Below are positions 15,918 through 26,508 of a stretch of 49,686 nucleotides of DNA, piece by piece. The notes beneath the pieces were generated by a model that did not search any database, was not told where the DNA came from, and was given only the letters and a program-made list of their open reading frames with translations. The position numbers and the translations under genes were made by a program. The DNA is from Nocardioides sp. Soil797 (GTDB taxonomy: Bacteria; Actinomycetota; Actinomycetes; Propionibacteriales; Nocardioidaceae): assembly GCA_001429555.1 (NCBI GenBank), contig LMSR01000007.1, positions 1 to 49,686 of the forward strand. Reading direction: 5' to 3'. How positions within the stretch are numbered: the first letter of the stretch is position 1; each line of letters starts with the position of its first letter.

Positions 15918-16804
15918 GGGCCTACACCTTCCTGGTCAATCCCACCTCCGGTGGCGGCGCGGCCCCGGCCGCCGTCGTACCAGTGGCGCGCATCCTGCGT
16001 GATGCCGGTGCTCAGGTCGAGGTGACCTACTCCCCGGGTCCCCGTGCGACGGTCGCCCTGGTCGCCGCTGCGGTCGAGCGCGGCGACGTGGTTGTCTCCG
16101 TCGGCGGCGACGGAATGCTCTCCTCGATCGCTGGGGAAGTGGTGCGGGCCGGTGGCGTGCTCGGCATCGTTCCGGCCGGCCGGGGCAACGACTTCGCTCG
16201 CATGCTGGGGCTGCCGAATGACCCGTCGGCCGTGGCGCAGATCCTCCTCGACTCCGAGCCGACCCCGACCGACCTGATCCGGGCAACGCTCCCGGACGGG
16301 TCGAACCGCGTGGTCGCCGGCTCCGTCTATGCGGGTGTCGATGCGAGCACCGCCGAGCTGGTCAACCGGGTCCAGTGGCTGCCGAAGAAGCTGCAGTACC
16401 CTGCGGCCGCCATCCGTTCCCTGGCGTCCTTCAGGCCGAGCGCCTACACCGTGCAGGTCGACGGGGTCACTCACTCCCTCACCGGCGCCACTGTCGTCGT
16501 GGCGAACTCGGCGTACTACGGCTCAGGAATGCAGATCGCGCCGTCCGCGTCGGTCGACGACGGCGAGCTCGACATCATCGTGATCGAGGCGGCCGGTCGG
16601 TTCGACATGATCCGCTCCTTCCCCAAGGTCTACGAGGGCAAGCACGTCGACCTCGACCAGGTGCACGTCCTGCGTGGCCGCTCAGTGACATTGACGGCGA
16701 CGCCCGAGATCTCCATGGGCGGCGACGGCGAGCCGTTGGGGATGCTCGGCGGCTCAGCGGTCACCGTCGAGGTGGTTCCGGGAGCGGTGTCGATCCTGCG
16801 CTGA
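15914..16804 (+). CDS. Diacylglycerol kinase family lipid kinase
   Basis: Predicted lipid kinase of 296 residues (DagK/YegS type), phosphorylating diacylglycerol or a similar lipid. The N-terminus FLVNPTSGGG is the classic start, SVGGDGM places GGD at residues 64-66, and PAGRGNDFARMLG forms the nucleotide-binding loop. The GTG at 15914 overlaps the preceding stop (GTGA), showing translational coupling with the AGPS-like gene. The pairing suggests phosphorylation of an ether or ester glyceride. A near-perfect hairpin follows 12 bp after the stop. Confidence 0.9.
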   Translation: MRAYTFLVNPTSGGGAAPAAVVPVARILRDAGAQVEVTYSPGPRATVALVAAAVERGDVVVSVGGDGMLSSIAGEVVRAGGVLGIVPAGRGNDFARMLGLPNDPSAVAQILLDSEPTPTDLIRATLPDGSNRVVAGSVYAGVDASTAELVNRVQWLPKKLQYPAAAIRSLASFRPSAYTVQVDGVTHSLTGATVVVANSAYYGSGMQIAPSASVDDGELDIIVIEAAGRFDMIRSFPKVYEGKHVDLDQVHVLRGRSVTLTATPEISMGGDGEPLGMLGGSAVTVEVVPGAVSILR

Positions 16805-16815
16805 CCGCCCCCTGC

Positions 16816-16873
16816 CGTTACCGAAACGTATGCAGGATTTCGGGCGCGGAAACCTGCATACGTTTCGGTAACG
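16816..16873. terminator. Perfect 21-bp inverted repeat between convergent genes
   Basis: Arms 16816-16836 and 16853-16873 (CGTTACCGAAACGTATGCAGG and its complement) are perfectly complementary over 21 bp. Inside, TTTC/GAAA adds four more pairs past a bulged A. It lies between the convergent DAG-kinase and DUF3592 genes, so it can terminate both. Its loop TTTCGGGCGCGGAAA resembles the cores of other palindromes in the window (see findings). Confidence 0.7.
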
Positions 16874-16913
16874 CGGGGGAGCCGGTGGTGCGGCCTGCTC
16901 AGAAGCGGCCTGC

Positions 16914-17447
16914 TCAGAAGGGACGGTGCTCGCGGTGCAGCTGGACGACCATCCGGTCCTTGTCGTCGGGAGCACCCGGGTCATACCAGAGCTGGGTCTG
17001 CTGGCCGTTCTCGATCGGGTCGGCGGCGGTGATCTGGAGCCGCTTGTCGATGCGGTGGGTCTCCCCCGCGGCATCGGTGAACTCGAACCACACCCGCGTG
17101 TTCACCATGGTGCTCTCGCCGAACGCGCCGTACCCACGATCGACGACGGTCGCCATGGTGTGCGTGCCACTGGCGATCAGCTCGTCCTCACGTGAGGGGC
17201 CCTTGGGCTTGGTGAGCAGCAGGGCCAGGCCGGAGCAGACGAAGAGCAGGAAGCCAGCCGCCAGGCTGGCCAGACTGAGCTGGACCGGCCCCGGGTTGTC
17301 GCTCATCTCCTGGTAGCGACCCCAGTCCTGGGAGGTGTCCCAGTCCTGCGTGATGCCCCAGACGCCGAGTGCCACGAGGATCACTCCGATCAGCAGGAGT
17401 GCCCACAACACGGGGCGCATGGGGGTGGTGCGTTGCTCGGTGCTCAC
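16914..17447 (-). CDS. DUF3592-like membrane protein
   Basis: A 177-residue protein with two membrane segments, LWALLLIGVILVALGVWGI near 13-31 and LASLAAGFLLFVCSGLALLL near 59-78, then a soluble beta-rich domain with TMATVVDRGYG and LQLWYDPGAPDDK-like features typical of DUF3592. The GTG at 17447 overlaps the pirin stop as GTGA, which fixes the start and suggests coupling; an ATG at 17420 is less likely. Function unknown. Confidence 0.7.
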   Translation of the reverse strand: MSTEQRTTPMRPVLWALLLIGVILVALGVWGITQDWDTSQDWGRYQEMSDNPGPVQLSLASLAAGFLLFVCSGLALLLTKPKGPSREDELIASGTHTMATVVDRGYGAFGESTMVNTRVWFEFTDAAGETHRIDKRLQITAADPIENGQQTQLWYDPGAPDDKDRMVVQLHREHRPF

Positions 17448-18145
17448 GCGCCAATTGTGGCAAACGTCCACAGCAGGAGCTCGGTCGGCATGGTCGCGGT
17501 GACCCGAGCGCCCTCGCGGGTCAGCCGGGCCGCGTCGGACTCGGCGAGAACACCCGAGCGCGAGCCCTCGATCTCGCTCGCTCCGGATGCCACGAACAGG
17601 TGGGCCTGCGGCACGTCCGGCACGTCGACGGAATCGCCCGCGGCCAACCGTGCCGACCACAGGGTGGCGCCCCGGGCACCGATCCGGGCCGCGGCGTCCG
17701 GGTGGGCACCCGAGGCGAGCGGAGTCCATTCGGCGCCCGGCTCGACCGCCCCCGAGGAGTACGACGTGGCGCCGCCCGGCTCGTCGGGCAGCAGCCAGGT
17801 CTGGATGAATCGGGTCGGGCCAGACGAGAGGTCCACGGTCTCGGCGTGCACCACGCCGGCGCCGGCGGACATCGCCTGCACCCGGCCTGGCTCGACGAGC
17901 CCACTGTTGCCGTGGGTGTCCTCGTGGCGAAGCGTCCCGTCGAGCACCCAGGTCACGATCTCGAGGTTGCTGTGCGGGTGGTCGGGATATCCGGAACCGG
18001 GCCGGACCATCTCGTCGTTGTGGCAGACCAGCAGCCCGAACCTCAGGTTGGCCGGGTCGTAGTGGGAGCCGAAGGAGAACGAGTGCCGCGTCTCCCGCCC
18101 CTCACCCGTGGTGACGAAGCGGTCGCCGGCCCGATGGATCTCCAC
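17444..18145 (-). CDS. Pirin family protein (bicupin)
   Basis: Iron-binding cupin protein of 233 residues. The N-terminal cupin has RHSFSFGSHYDP and the metal-ligand region HPHSNLEIVTWVLDGTLRHED with two His of HPHSN, a later His in RHEDTHG and a Glu, as in YhhW-type quercetinases. The second cupin is more degenerate. Bacterial pirins variously act as quercetin dioxygenases or protein partners; neither can be chosen here. Its stop overlaps the start of the DUF3592 gene. Confidence 0.88.
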   Translation of the reverse strand: MEIHRAGDRFVTTGEGRETRHSFSFGSHYDPANLRFGLLVCHNDEMVRPGSGYPDHPHSNLEIVTWVLDGTLRHEDTHGNSGLVEPGRVQAMSAGAGVVHAETVDLSSGPTRFIQTWLLPDEPGGATSYSSGAVEPGAEWTPLASGAHPDAAARIGARGATLWSARLAAGDSVDVPDVPQAHLFVASGASEIEGSRSGVLAESDAARLTREGARVTATMPTELLLWTFATIGA

Positions 18146-18180
18146 GCGGCCAGCCTACGAGTCGCGCTAGGTTCGATGCC

Positions 18181-19539
18181 GTGAGCATCAACCTGCCGCC
18201 TACGTTTCGTTTCGGCGCGAGCACCGCGTCGTACCAGATCGAGGGCGGGGTGAACGAGGGTGGACGCGGCCCCAGCATCTGGGACACGTTCTGCGCGGAG
18301 CCCGGCCGCATCCTTGACGGTTCGTCCGGGGAGCGGGCCTGCGACCACTACCACCGCCACGCCGAGGACGTCGCTCTCCTGAAGGGCCTCGGGGTCGACG
18401 GGTACCGGCTCTCGATCGCCTGGCCCCGCATCCAACCGACCGGCACCGGTCCCGCGAACGCCGAGGGCGTCGCGTTCTACGACCGGCTGCTCGACGAGCT
18501 CCTCGAGGCCGGTATCGAGCCGATGGTCACGCTCTACCACTGGGACCTGCCGCAGGCCCTCGAGACTCAGTCATCCGGAGGCGGGTCATCGGGCTGGTTG
18601 GCTCGTGAGACCGCGGAACGTTTTGGGGAGTACGCCGCGATCTGCGCCGAGCGCTTCGGTGACCGGGTGGCCCAGTGGGTGCCGGTCAACGAGCCCAACG
18701 TGGCCAGCCTGATGGGCTACGCCCTCGGCATGCACGCCCCGGGCAAGGCGCTCATGTTCGACGCCCTCCCTGCGGCGCACCACCTGCTGCTCGCACACGG
18801 GCTCGGCGTGCAGGCCCTGAGAGCGGGTGGCGCGCAGCAGGTCGGCTGCGCCAACAACCATGCGCCGATGTGGACCGCGAGTGACTCCGACGCCGACCTC
18901 GCCTCGACCGGGCTCTTCGACGACCTGTGGAACAACCTCTTCGCCGACCCGATGCTGACCGGCGCCTACCCGCAGGACCTCGCCCCGTTCTTCGCCGACC
19001 AACCCGAGTCAGATCTGGCGGTGATCAACCAGCCGCTCGACTTCTACGGCGTCAACTACTACAACCCCTTCCTGGTGGCCGCCGCCGAGGTCGGCGCGGA
19101 GATGCCGTTCGAGTACCGCGACATCGAGGGCTACCCGATGACCGACTTCAACTGGCCGGTCGTGCCCGACGGCCTGCGCGAGCAGCTGGTCAACCTCGAT
19201 CGGAGGTACGACGACCTGCCGCCCGTTGTCATCACCGAGTCGGGTTGCGCCTACAACATGGGGCCGGACGAGCACGGGGTCGTCGACGACCAGCCACGCA
19301 TCGACTACCTCGACGCGCACCTGCGGGCGGTGGCTGACGCGGTCGGGGAGGGAGTCGACGTACGCGGCTACTTCACCTGGTCGCTGATCGACAACTTCGA
19401 GTGGTCCGAGGGCTACACCCAGCGCTTCGGCCTGGTGTACGTCGACTACGAGACGCAGCAGCGCACGCCGAAGGCGTCCTACGCCTGGTTCACCGAGACG
19501 ATCGCCGCTGTTCGACGGGGCTCATCGAGCGACGGATGA
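18181..19539 (+). CDS. Glycoside hydrolase family 1 beta-glucosidase
   Basis: Cytoplasmic beta-glycosidase of 452 residues. N-terminal FRFGASTASYQIEGG is the GH1 signature. The acid/base Glu is in VNEPN near residue 170, and the nucleophile Glu is in ITESGCAYN near 355, where Ser replaces the usual Asn of TENG. C-terminal SLIDNFEWSEGY and RFGLVYVDY are typical substrate-binding loops. The GTG start has only a weak ribosome-binding site. No sugar transporter genes are adjacent, so the natural substrate is open. Confidence 0.92.
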   Translation: MSINLPPTFRFGASTASYQIEGGVNEGGRGPSIWDTFCAEPGRILDGSSGERACDHYHRHAEDVALLKGLGVDGYRLSIAWPRIQPTGTGPANAEGVAFYDRLLDELLEAGIEPMVTLYHWDLPQALETQSSGGGSSGWLARETAERFGEYAAICAERFGDRVAQWVPVNEPNVASLMGYALGMHAPGKALMFDALPAAHHLLLAHGLGVQALRAGGAQQVGCANNHAPMWTASDSDADLASTGLFDDLWNNLFADPMLTGAYPQDLAPFFADQPESDLAVINQPLDFYGVNYYNPFLVAAAEVGAEMPFEYRDIEGYPMTDFNWPVVPDGLREQLVNLDRRYDDLPPVVITESGCAYNMGPDEHGVVDDQPRIDYLDAHLRAVADAVGEGVDVRGYFTWSLIDNFEWSEGYTQRFGLVYVDYETQQRTPKASYAWFTETIAAVRRGSSSDG

Positions 19540-19602
19540 GCGACCACCGGGTCGAGCCGGACCTGCACCGTCGTCGTCTGCACGCGGAGTAGTGTCGCGA
19601 GC

Positions 19603-21969
19603 ATGGTCGGATCAATCCTCGGCAACCACGTCCGACGGGTCGAAGACCCCGAGCTCCTCACGGGTGGTGGCACCTACGTCGACGACCTGAGGATCCCGGG
19701 CACCGCACAGGCGATCTTCGTGCGCAGCCCCTTCGCCCATGCCCGCATCGCCGGCGTCGAGACCGCGGAGGCCGAGCGTGCACCCGGCGTCCTCGCCGTC
19801 CACACTGTGGCGACCCTGGGCACGCACTGGGTGCCGCCCTTCGCCGAGGTCAACCCGCAGGTCGGCCACCCGCCCTTGGCCGACGGCGTCGTCCGCTTCG
19901 TGGGCGACCCGGTCGCCCTGGTGGTGGCCGAGACCCGTGCACAGGCGGTCGATGCGGCCGAATTGGTCGACGTCGACTACGACGAGTTGCCCGTGGCGAT
20001 CGACATGGAGGACGCCCTGGCACCCGATGCCGCCCTGCAGTTCCCTGACCTGGGGTCCAACGTCGCGGCGTCGGTGCACGCGATCCACCCCGATGACGCG
20101 GGCGACGTGCTCGCCGACGCCGACGTCGTGGTGCGCGCCCGGATCGAGAACCAGCGGATCGCCACGGCGCCGATCGAGGGCAACGCGATCCTCGCCGACC
20201 CACGGCCCGCGGGCGGCGTCGAGCTCACGGCGTACGTCGCGACGCAGCAGCCGCACCTGGCCCGCGACCTGCTGGTGACGTTCACCGGACTGGAGGCCAG
20301 CCAGGTGCGCGTGGTCGCGCCCCACGTCGGTGGCGCCTTCGGGGGCAAGGCCGGGATCTCCTGGACCCATGCCGCCATCGTGGCCGCCGCCCGGCTGCTC
20401 GGCCGGCCGGTGGCCTGGTCGGAGACCCGTAGCGAGGCGATGCTGTCGATGCAGGGCCGCGGACAGGTGCAGTTCGCCGAGCTCGGCCTGACACGCGACG
20501 GACGCATCGTCGGACTTCGCGCCCGCAACATCGGCGACTGCGGGGCGTACGCCGGCTTCGGCGGCTCGCTCGCGATCGGTCCGACGCACATCATGGCGCA
20601 GGGGCCCTACGACATCCCGAAGATCGACTACTCCGCGATCGCCGTGCTGACCAACACCGCGCCGATGGGCGCCTTCCGTGGGGCCGGCCGGCCCGAGGCA
20701 GCGGCGATGCTGGAGCGGCTGATGGACCTGGCCGCGCTCGAGCTCGACCTGCTGCCCGAGGAGATCCGGCGCCGCAACCTGATCCCCAAGGACGCCTTCC
20801 CCTACGCGACGCGCACCGGCCTGACCTACGACAGCGGTGACTACGACATGGCGCTGACCGAGGCGCTTCGGGTGGCCGACGTCGACGCCCTTCGCGCGGA
20901 GCAGCGACGACGGCGCGCCGCGGGCGAGGTGAAACAGCTCGGCATCGGTGTGTCGACCTACGTCGAGATCACCGGCTTCGGTGGCACCGAGCTCGGCAGC
21001 GTGCGCATCGAGCCGGACGGTTCCGTGGTTGTCATGTCGGGCACCTCGGCCCACGGGCAGGGCCACGCGACCTCGTTCGCGATGCTGGTGGCCGATCGGC
21101 TCGGGGTGCCGATGGAGTCGATCACCTACGTCCAGTCCGACACTGCCGTCGTCTCCAGCGGTGGGGGCACCGGTGGTTCGCGATCGTTGCAGCTCGGCGG
21201 CAGCGCCGTCTCCGCGGCAGCCCGCGCAGTGCGCGAACAGGTGGTCGAGCTCGCGGCCGAGCTTCTCGAGGCGTCACCCGACGACATCGAGGTGAGCGAC
21301 GAAGGACTGCGCGTCGCCGGCGTCCCCACCCCGTCGTACACCTGGCGGGAGCTCGCTACCGAAGCAGACGATCGGGGCGTCTCCCTGCGTGCCGACCTCG
21401 ACGTGCCCCAGGACGGCGCCACCTTCCCGTTCGGTGCTCACGTCTCCGTGGTCGAGGTCGACACCGAGACCGGTCATGTCGTCCCGTTTCGCCATGTCGC
21501 CGTCGACGACTGCGGGCAGATCCTCAACCCCACGATCGTCATCGGCCAGCAGCACGGCGGCATCGCGCAGGGCATGTCGCAGGCGTTGTGGGAGCAGTTC
21601 GTCAACGACGAGGCCGGGCAGCCGGTCACCTCGTCGTTCGCCGACTACCAGATGCCGACGGCTGCCGACACGATCAGCTTCGAGGCGTCCAACACCGAGA
21701 CGCCGACCGACCTCAACGAGCTCGGCGCCAAGGGCATCGGCGAGTCGGGCACCCTGGGCTCCACGCCGGCGGTGCAGAGCGCCGTCGTCGATGCGCTGGG
21801 CCATCTCGGCGTGCGACACATCGACATTCCGTGCACCCCCGAGCGGGTCTGGCGCGCCATCGAGGCGGCGCGGGACGGCAACCTGCCCGACCCCTGGAGG
21901 GAACCGCCGGCGGCGTTCGACTCCCTGGAGGTCACCCGCGGTCCCGCGGACGGCGGCGTCGAGGTCTGA
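19603..21969 (+). CDS. Molybdenum hydroxylase large subunit (xanthine dehydrogenase / CO dehydrogenase-like, CoxL form II)
   Basis: A 788-residue molybdopterin-binding subunit. It has the N-terminal NHVRRVEDPELLTGGGTYVDD, VGGAFGGKAG near residue 240, APMGAFRGAGRPEA near 350 (generic form II, not the cysteine-bearing CO dehydrogenase loop), and the catalytic Glu in GAKGIGESG near 710. Family members hydroxylate aldehydes, purines or aromatic carbon with a molybdenum cofactor, normally beside FAD (medium) and 2Fe-2S (small) subunits. Neither partner gene is present on either side, which is unusual. The substrate is unknown. Confidence 0.88.
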   Translation: MVGSILGNHVRRVEDPELLTGGGTYVDDLRIPGTAQAIFVRSPFAHARIAGVETAEAERAPGVLAVHTVATLGTHWVPPFAEVNPQVGHPPLADGVVRFVGDPVALVVAETRAQAVDAAELVDVDYDELPVAIDMEDALAPDAALQFPDLGSNVAASVHAIHPDDAGDVLADADVVVRARIENQRIATAPIEGNAILADPRPAGGVELTAYVATQQPHLARDLLVTFTGLEASQVRVVAPHVGGAFGGKAGISWTHAAIVAAARLLGRPVAWSETRSEAMLSMQGRGQVQFAELGLTRDGRIVGLRARNIGDCGAYAGFGGSLAIGPTHIMAQGPYDIPKIDYSAIAVLTNTAPMGAFRGAGRPEAAAMLERLMDLAALELDLLPEEIRRRNLIPKDAFPYATRTGLTYDSGDYDMALTEALRVADVDALRAEQRRRRAAGEVKQLGIGVSTYVEITGFGGTELGSVRIEPDGSVVVMSGTSAHGQGHATSFAMLVADRLGVPMESITYVQSDTAVVSSGGGTGGSRSLQLGGSAVSAAARAVREQVVELAAELLEASPDDIEVSDEGLRVAGVPTPSYTWRELATEADDRGVSLRADLDVPQDGATFPFGAHVSVVEVDTETGHVVPFRHVAVDDCGQILNPTIVIGQQHGGIAQGMSQALWEQFVNDEAGQPVTSSFADYQMPTAADTISFEASNTETPTDLNELGAKGIGESGTLGSTPAVQSAVVDALGHLGVRHIDIPCTPERVWRAIEAARDGNLPDPWREPPAAFDSLEVTRGPADGGVEV

Positions 21970-22002
21970 TCGTCTGATCGGCGCCGACAGCTCGGCCGGA
22001 CG

Positions 22003-22090
22003 AGGGCCCCAGTCGTGCACGTGCGCCGTTGTGGCCCCTGCGATCGAGGGTTTCGGCGTCACAGGGTGCACATGCACGATTGTGGTCCTG
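22003..22090. repeat. Palindromic element between convergent genes (family B)
   Basis: TCGTGCACGTGC (22013-22024) and GCACATGCACGA (22068-22079) are inverted arms with one mismatch. Weaker pairing continues outward between GGGCCCCAG and TTGTGGTCCTGG. The loop carries GGTTTCGGCGTCACAGG, a core partly shared with other palindromes at 32539 and 33314. It fills the gap between the molybdenum hydroxylase and dienoyl-CoA reductase genes. Confidence 0.5.
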
Positions 22091-22125
22091 GGAATGGCCG
22101 TCGCGACGGCTGCCCGACGCGGAGC

Positions 22126-24741
<2,616 letters not shown>

Positions 24742-24752
24742 TCACCCTGCGG

Positions 24753-24777
24753 ATTGTGACAGTGGATCTGTCACAAT
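24753..24777. promoter_or_regulatory. Perfect inverted repeat directly upstream of the racemase gene
   Basis: ATTGTGACAG and CTGTCACAAT are perfect 10-bp arms around TGGAT, ending 6 bp before the ATG at 24784. No Shine-Dalgarno fits between the repeat and the start codon, so the gene is probably leaderless and the repeat would overlap its promoter. It looks like a dimeric repressor site; the protein is unknown, with the neighbouring PadR one candidate. Confidence 0.6.
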
Positions 24778-24783
24778 CACGGC

Positions 24784-25941
24784 ATGACTATCGAACTCGG
24801 TCAGGGAACCGGTCCGCTGCGTGGTGTGAAGGTCGTCGAGATCGCGGGAATCGGGCCGAGCCCGCACGCCTGCATGATCCTGGCCGACCTCGGTGCCGAC
24901 GTGATCCGGGTGGAGCGACCCGGTGGTCAGATGCTGACCGGTGGGTCGCACGACCTGCTCAACCGGGGGCGCCCGAGTGTCGCCCTCAACCTGAAGGATC
25001 CTGCGGCCGTCGAGACCGTGCTGAAGCTGGTCGAGGATGCCGACGTGCTGGTCGAGGGGATGCGCCCCGGAGTCACCGAGCGCATGGGCATCGGGCCCGA
25101 CGAGTGCCTGGCCCGCAATGCCGCGCTGGTCTACGGCCGGATGACCGGCTGGGGTCAGACCGGCCCCTTCGCCCGGGTCGCCGGCCATGACATGAACTAC
25201 ATCGCCATCACCGGAACCCTGCACGGCCTCGGCCAGGACAAGTCCCGACCGAGCTTCCCGTCGAACCTCGTCGGTGACTTCGGCGGCGGGTCGACGTACC
25301 TCGTGATGGGCATCCTTGCCGCACTGCTCGAGTCGAGGACCAGCGGGCAGGGCCAGGTCGTCGACGCTGCGATCGTCGACGGCACCGCCCACCTGAACGC
25401 GATGTCGGCCGCCTTCCTGGCCAGTGGCAACCACCGCGAGGAACGCGCGGCCAACCTGCTCGACGGCGGGGCGCCCTACTACGACGTCTACGAGACCTCC
25501 GACGGCAAGCACATGTCGATCGGTGCCCTGGAGCCCCAGTTCTACGACGTGTTCGTGGAGCTGTTGGGTATCAAGGAGACCGCGCCCGACCGCTACGACT
25601 TCGCCCAGTACGACGCGCTGCGCGAGTTGATCGCCGAGCGCTTCGCCACCCGCACCCAGGCCGAGTGGGTCGAGGTGTTCGAGGGCACGGACGCCTGCGT
25701 GGCCGGGATCATCCCGATCAGCGAAGCGGTCGACCACCCCCACATGAGTGCGCGTGAGGTCTTCGTCGAGCACGAGGGAATCACCCAGCCGGCACCGGCA
25801 CCGCGCTTCTCGCGGACGCAGTCCACGCTCTCGTTGCCGCCGGCCGAGAAGGCGGGGGCGCAGACCCGGGAGGCACTCCTCGCCTGGGGCGTGGCCGACG
25901 TCGACGCCCTGCTCGAGAGCGGGGCCGCGGTCCAGGCCTGA
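24784..25941 (+). CDS. Alpha-methylacyl-CoA racemase (CaiB/BaiF CoA-transferase family III)
   Basis: Interconverts (R)- and (S)-2-methylacyl-CoA so that branched chains can enter beta-oxidation. The 385-residue protein keeps the residues known to be catalytic in the M. tuberculosis racemase MCR (His126, Asp156, Glu241) at a constant offset of nine: His135 in GHDMNY, Asp165 in VGDFGGGS and Glu250 in GALEPQFY. That favours racemase over CoA transferase. It is divergent from padR and the dienoyl-CoA reductase and follows a perfect operator-like palindrome, consistent with a fatty-acid or sterol side-chain role. Confidence 0.9.
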   Translation: MTIELGQGTGPLRGVKVVEIAGIGPSPHACMILADLGADVIRVERPGGQMLTGGSHDLLNRGRPSVALNLKDPAAVETVLKLVEDADVLVEGMRPGVTERMGIGPDECLARNAALVYGRMTGWGQTGPFARVAGHDMNYIAITGTLHGLGQDKSRPSFPSNLVGDFGGGSTYLVMGILAALLESRTSGQGQVVDAAIVDGTAHLNAMSAAFLASGNHREERAANLLDGGAPYYDVYETSDGKHMSIGALEPQFYDVFVELLGIKETAPDRYDFAQYDALRELIAERFATRTQAEWVEVFEGTDACVAGIIPISEAVDHPHMSAREVFVEHEGITQPAPAPRFSRTQSTLSLPPAEKAGAQTREALLAWGVADVDALLESGAAVQA

Positions 25942-25945
25942 CCGG

Positions 25946-25974
25946 TTGTACGTAAGTCCGTAGTTACGTATTAT
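25946..25974 (+). promoter_or_regulatory. Promoter with embedded inverted repeat, leaderless start
   Basis: TTGTAC (25946-25951) and TATTAT (25969-25974) have 17-bp spacing, and the ATG at 25981 lies 6 nt after the -10, so the mRNA should start at or next to the start codon. TACGTAA (25949-25955) and TTACGTA (25964-25970) form a perfect 7-bp inverted repeat across the spacer, a likely autoregulatory operator. Confidence 0.65.
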
Positions 25975-25980
25975 CGATGC

Positions 25981-26508
25981 ATGCCCACGGACAACACCGA
26001 CCGACTGGCTGACCACCTGGCCGATCTCGACGCCCGCGTGGCGCGACTCGAGGCCGGCGCGTCACGGCCGCAGGCACCCACACCCGGCCCTGAGGCAGAC
26101 ACGTTCTGGGCCCTCGAGAGTCTGCGCGCTCGACGCGGTGACCACCAGGAGACCGCCGAGGGACTGGTGATGCTGACCGGGTCGCTCAACCTGCCCACCG
26201 GCGAGCCCGTCGAGTGGCAGCAGGGAGCCGCGACGAGCGACCTGCTCGAGACCGACTGGTCGGGTCGGGCCGGGGCACTGGCCGCGCTCGGCCATCCCGT
26301 GCGCATCGAGCTGCTGCGACGGACGCTGAACGGCGCACGGACGACGTCCGAGCTCGGCGACGACCTCGGCAGCACCGGTCAGCTCCACCACCACCTGCGC
26401 CAGCTGGTCTCTGCCGGTTGGCTAGGCCAGCGGGGTCGCGGAACCTACGAGGTGCCACCCGCCAGGGTCGTGCCCCTGCTGACGATCATGACGGGAGTCG
26501 CCGGATGA
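25981..26508 (+). CDS. ArsR-like winged-helix transcriptional regulator
   Basis: A 175-residue regulator. The first 70 residues begin with a short predicted coiled coil (DRLADHLADLDARVARLEAG). The winged helix lies in the C-terminal half: LAALGHPVRIELLRRTLNG, TTSELGDDLGSTGQLHHHLRQL and the wing GQRGRGTYEVPP. No cysteine pair typical of metal sensing is seen, so it is not an obvious metal sensor. It is cotranscribed with an M23 peptidase by an ATGA overlap and follows a promoter containing an inverted repeat. Confidence 0.8.
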   Translation: MPTDNTDRLADHLADLDARVARLEAGASRPQAPTPGPEADTFWALESLRARRGDHQETAEGLVMLTGSLNLPTGEPVEWQQGAATSDLLETDWSGRAGALAALGHPVRIELLRRTLNGARTTSELGDDLGSTGQLHHHLRQLVSAGWLGQRGRGTYEVPPARVVPLLTIMTGVAG

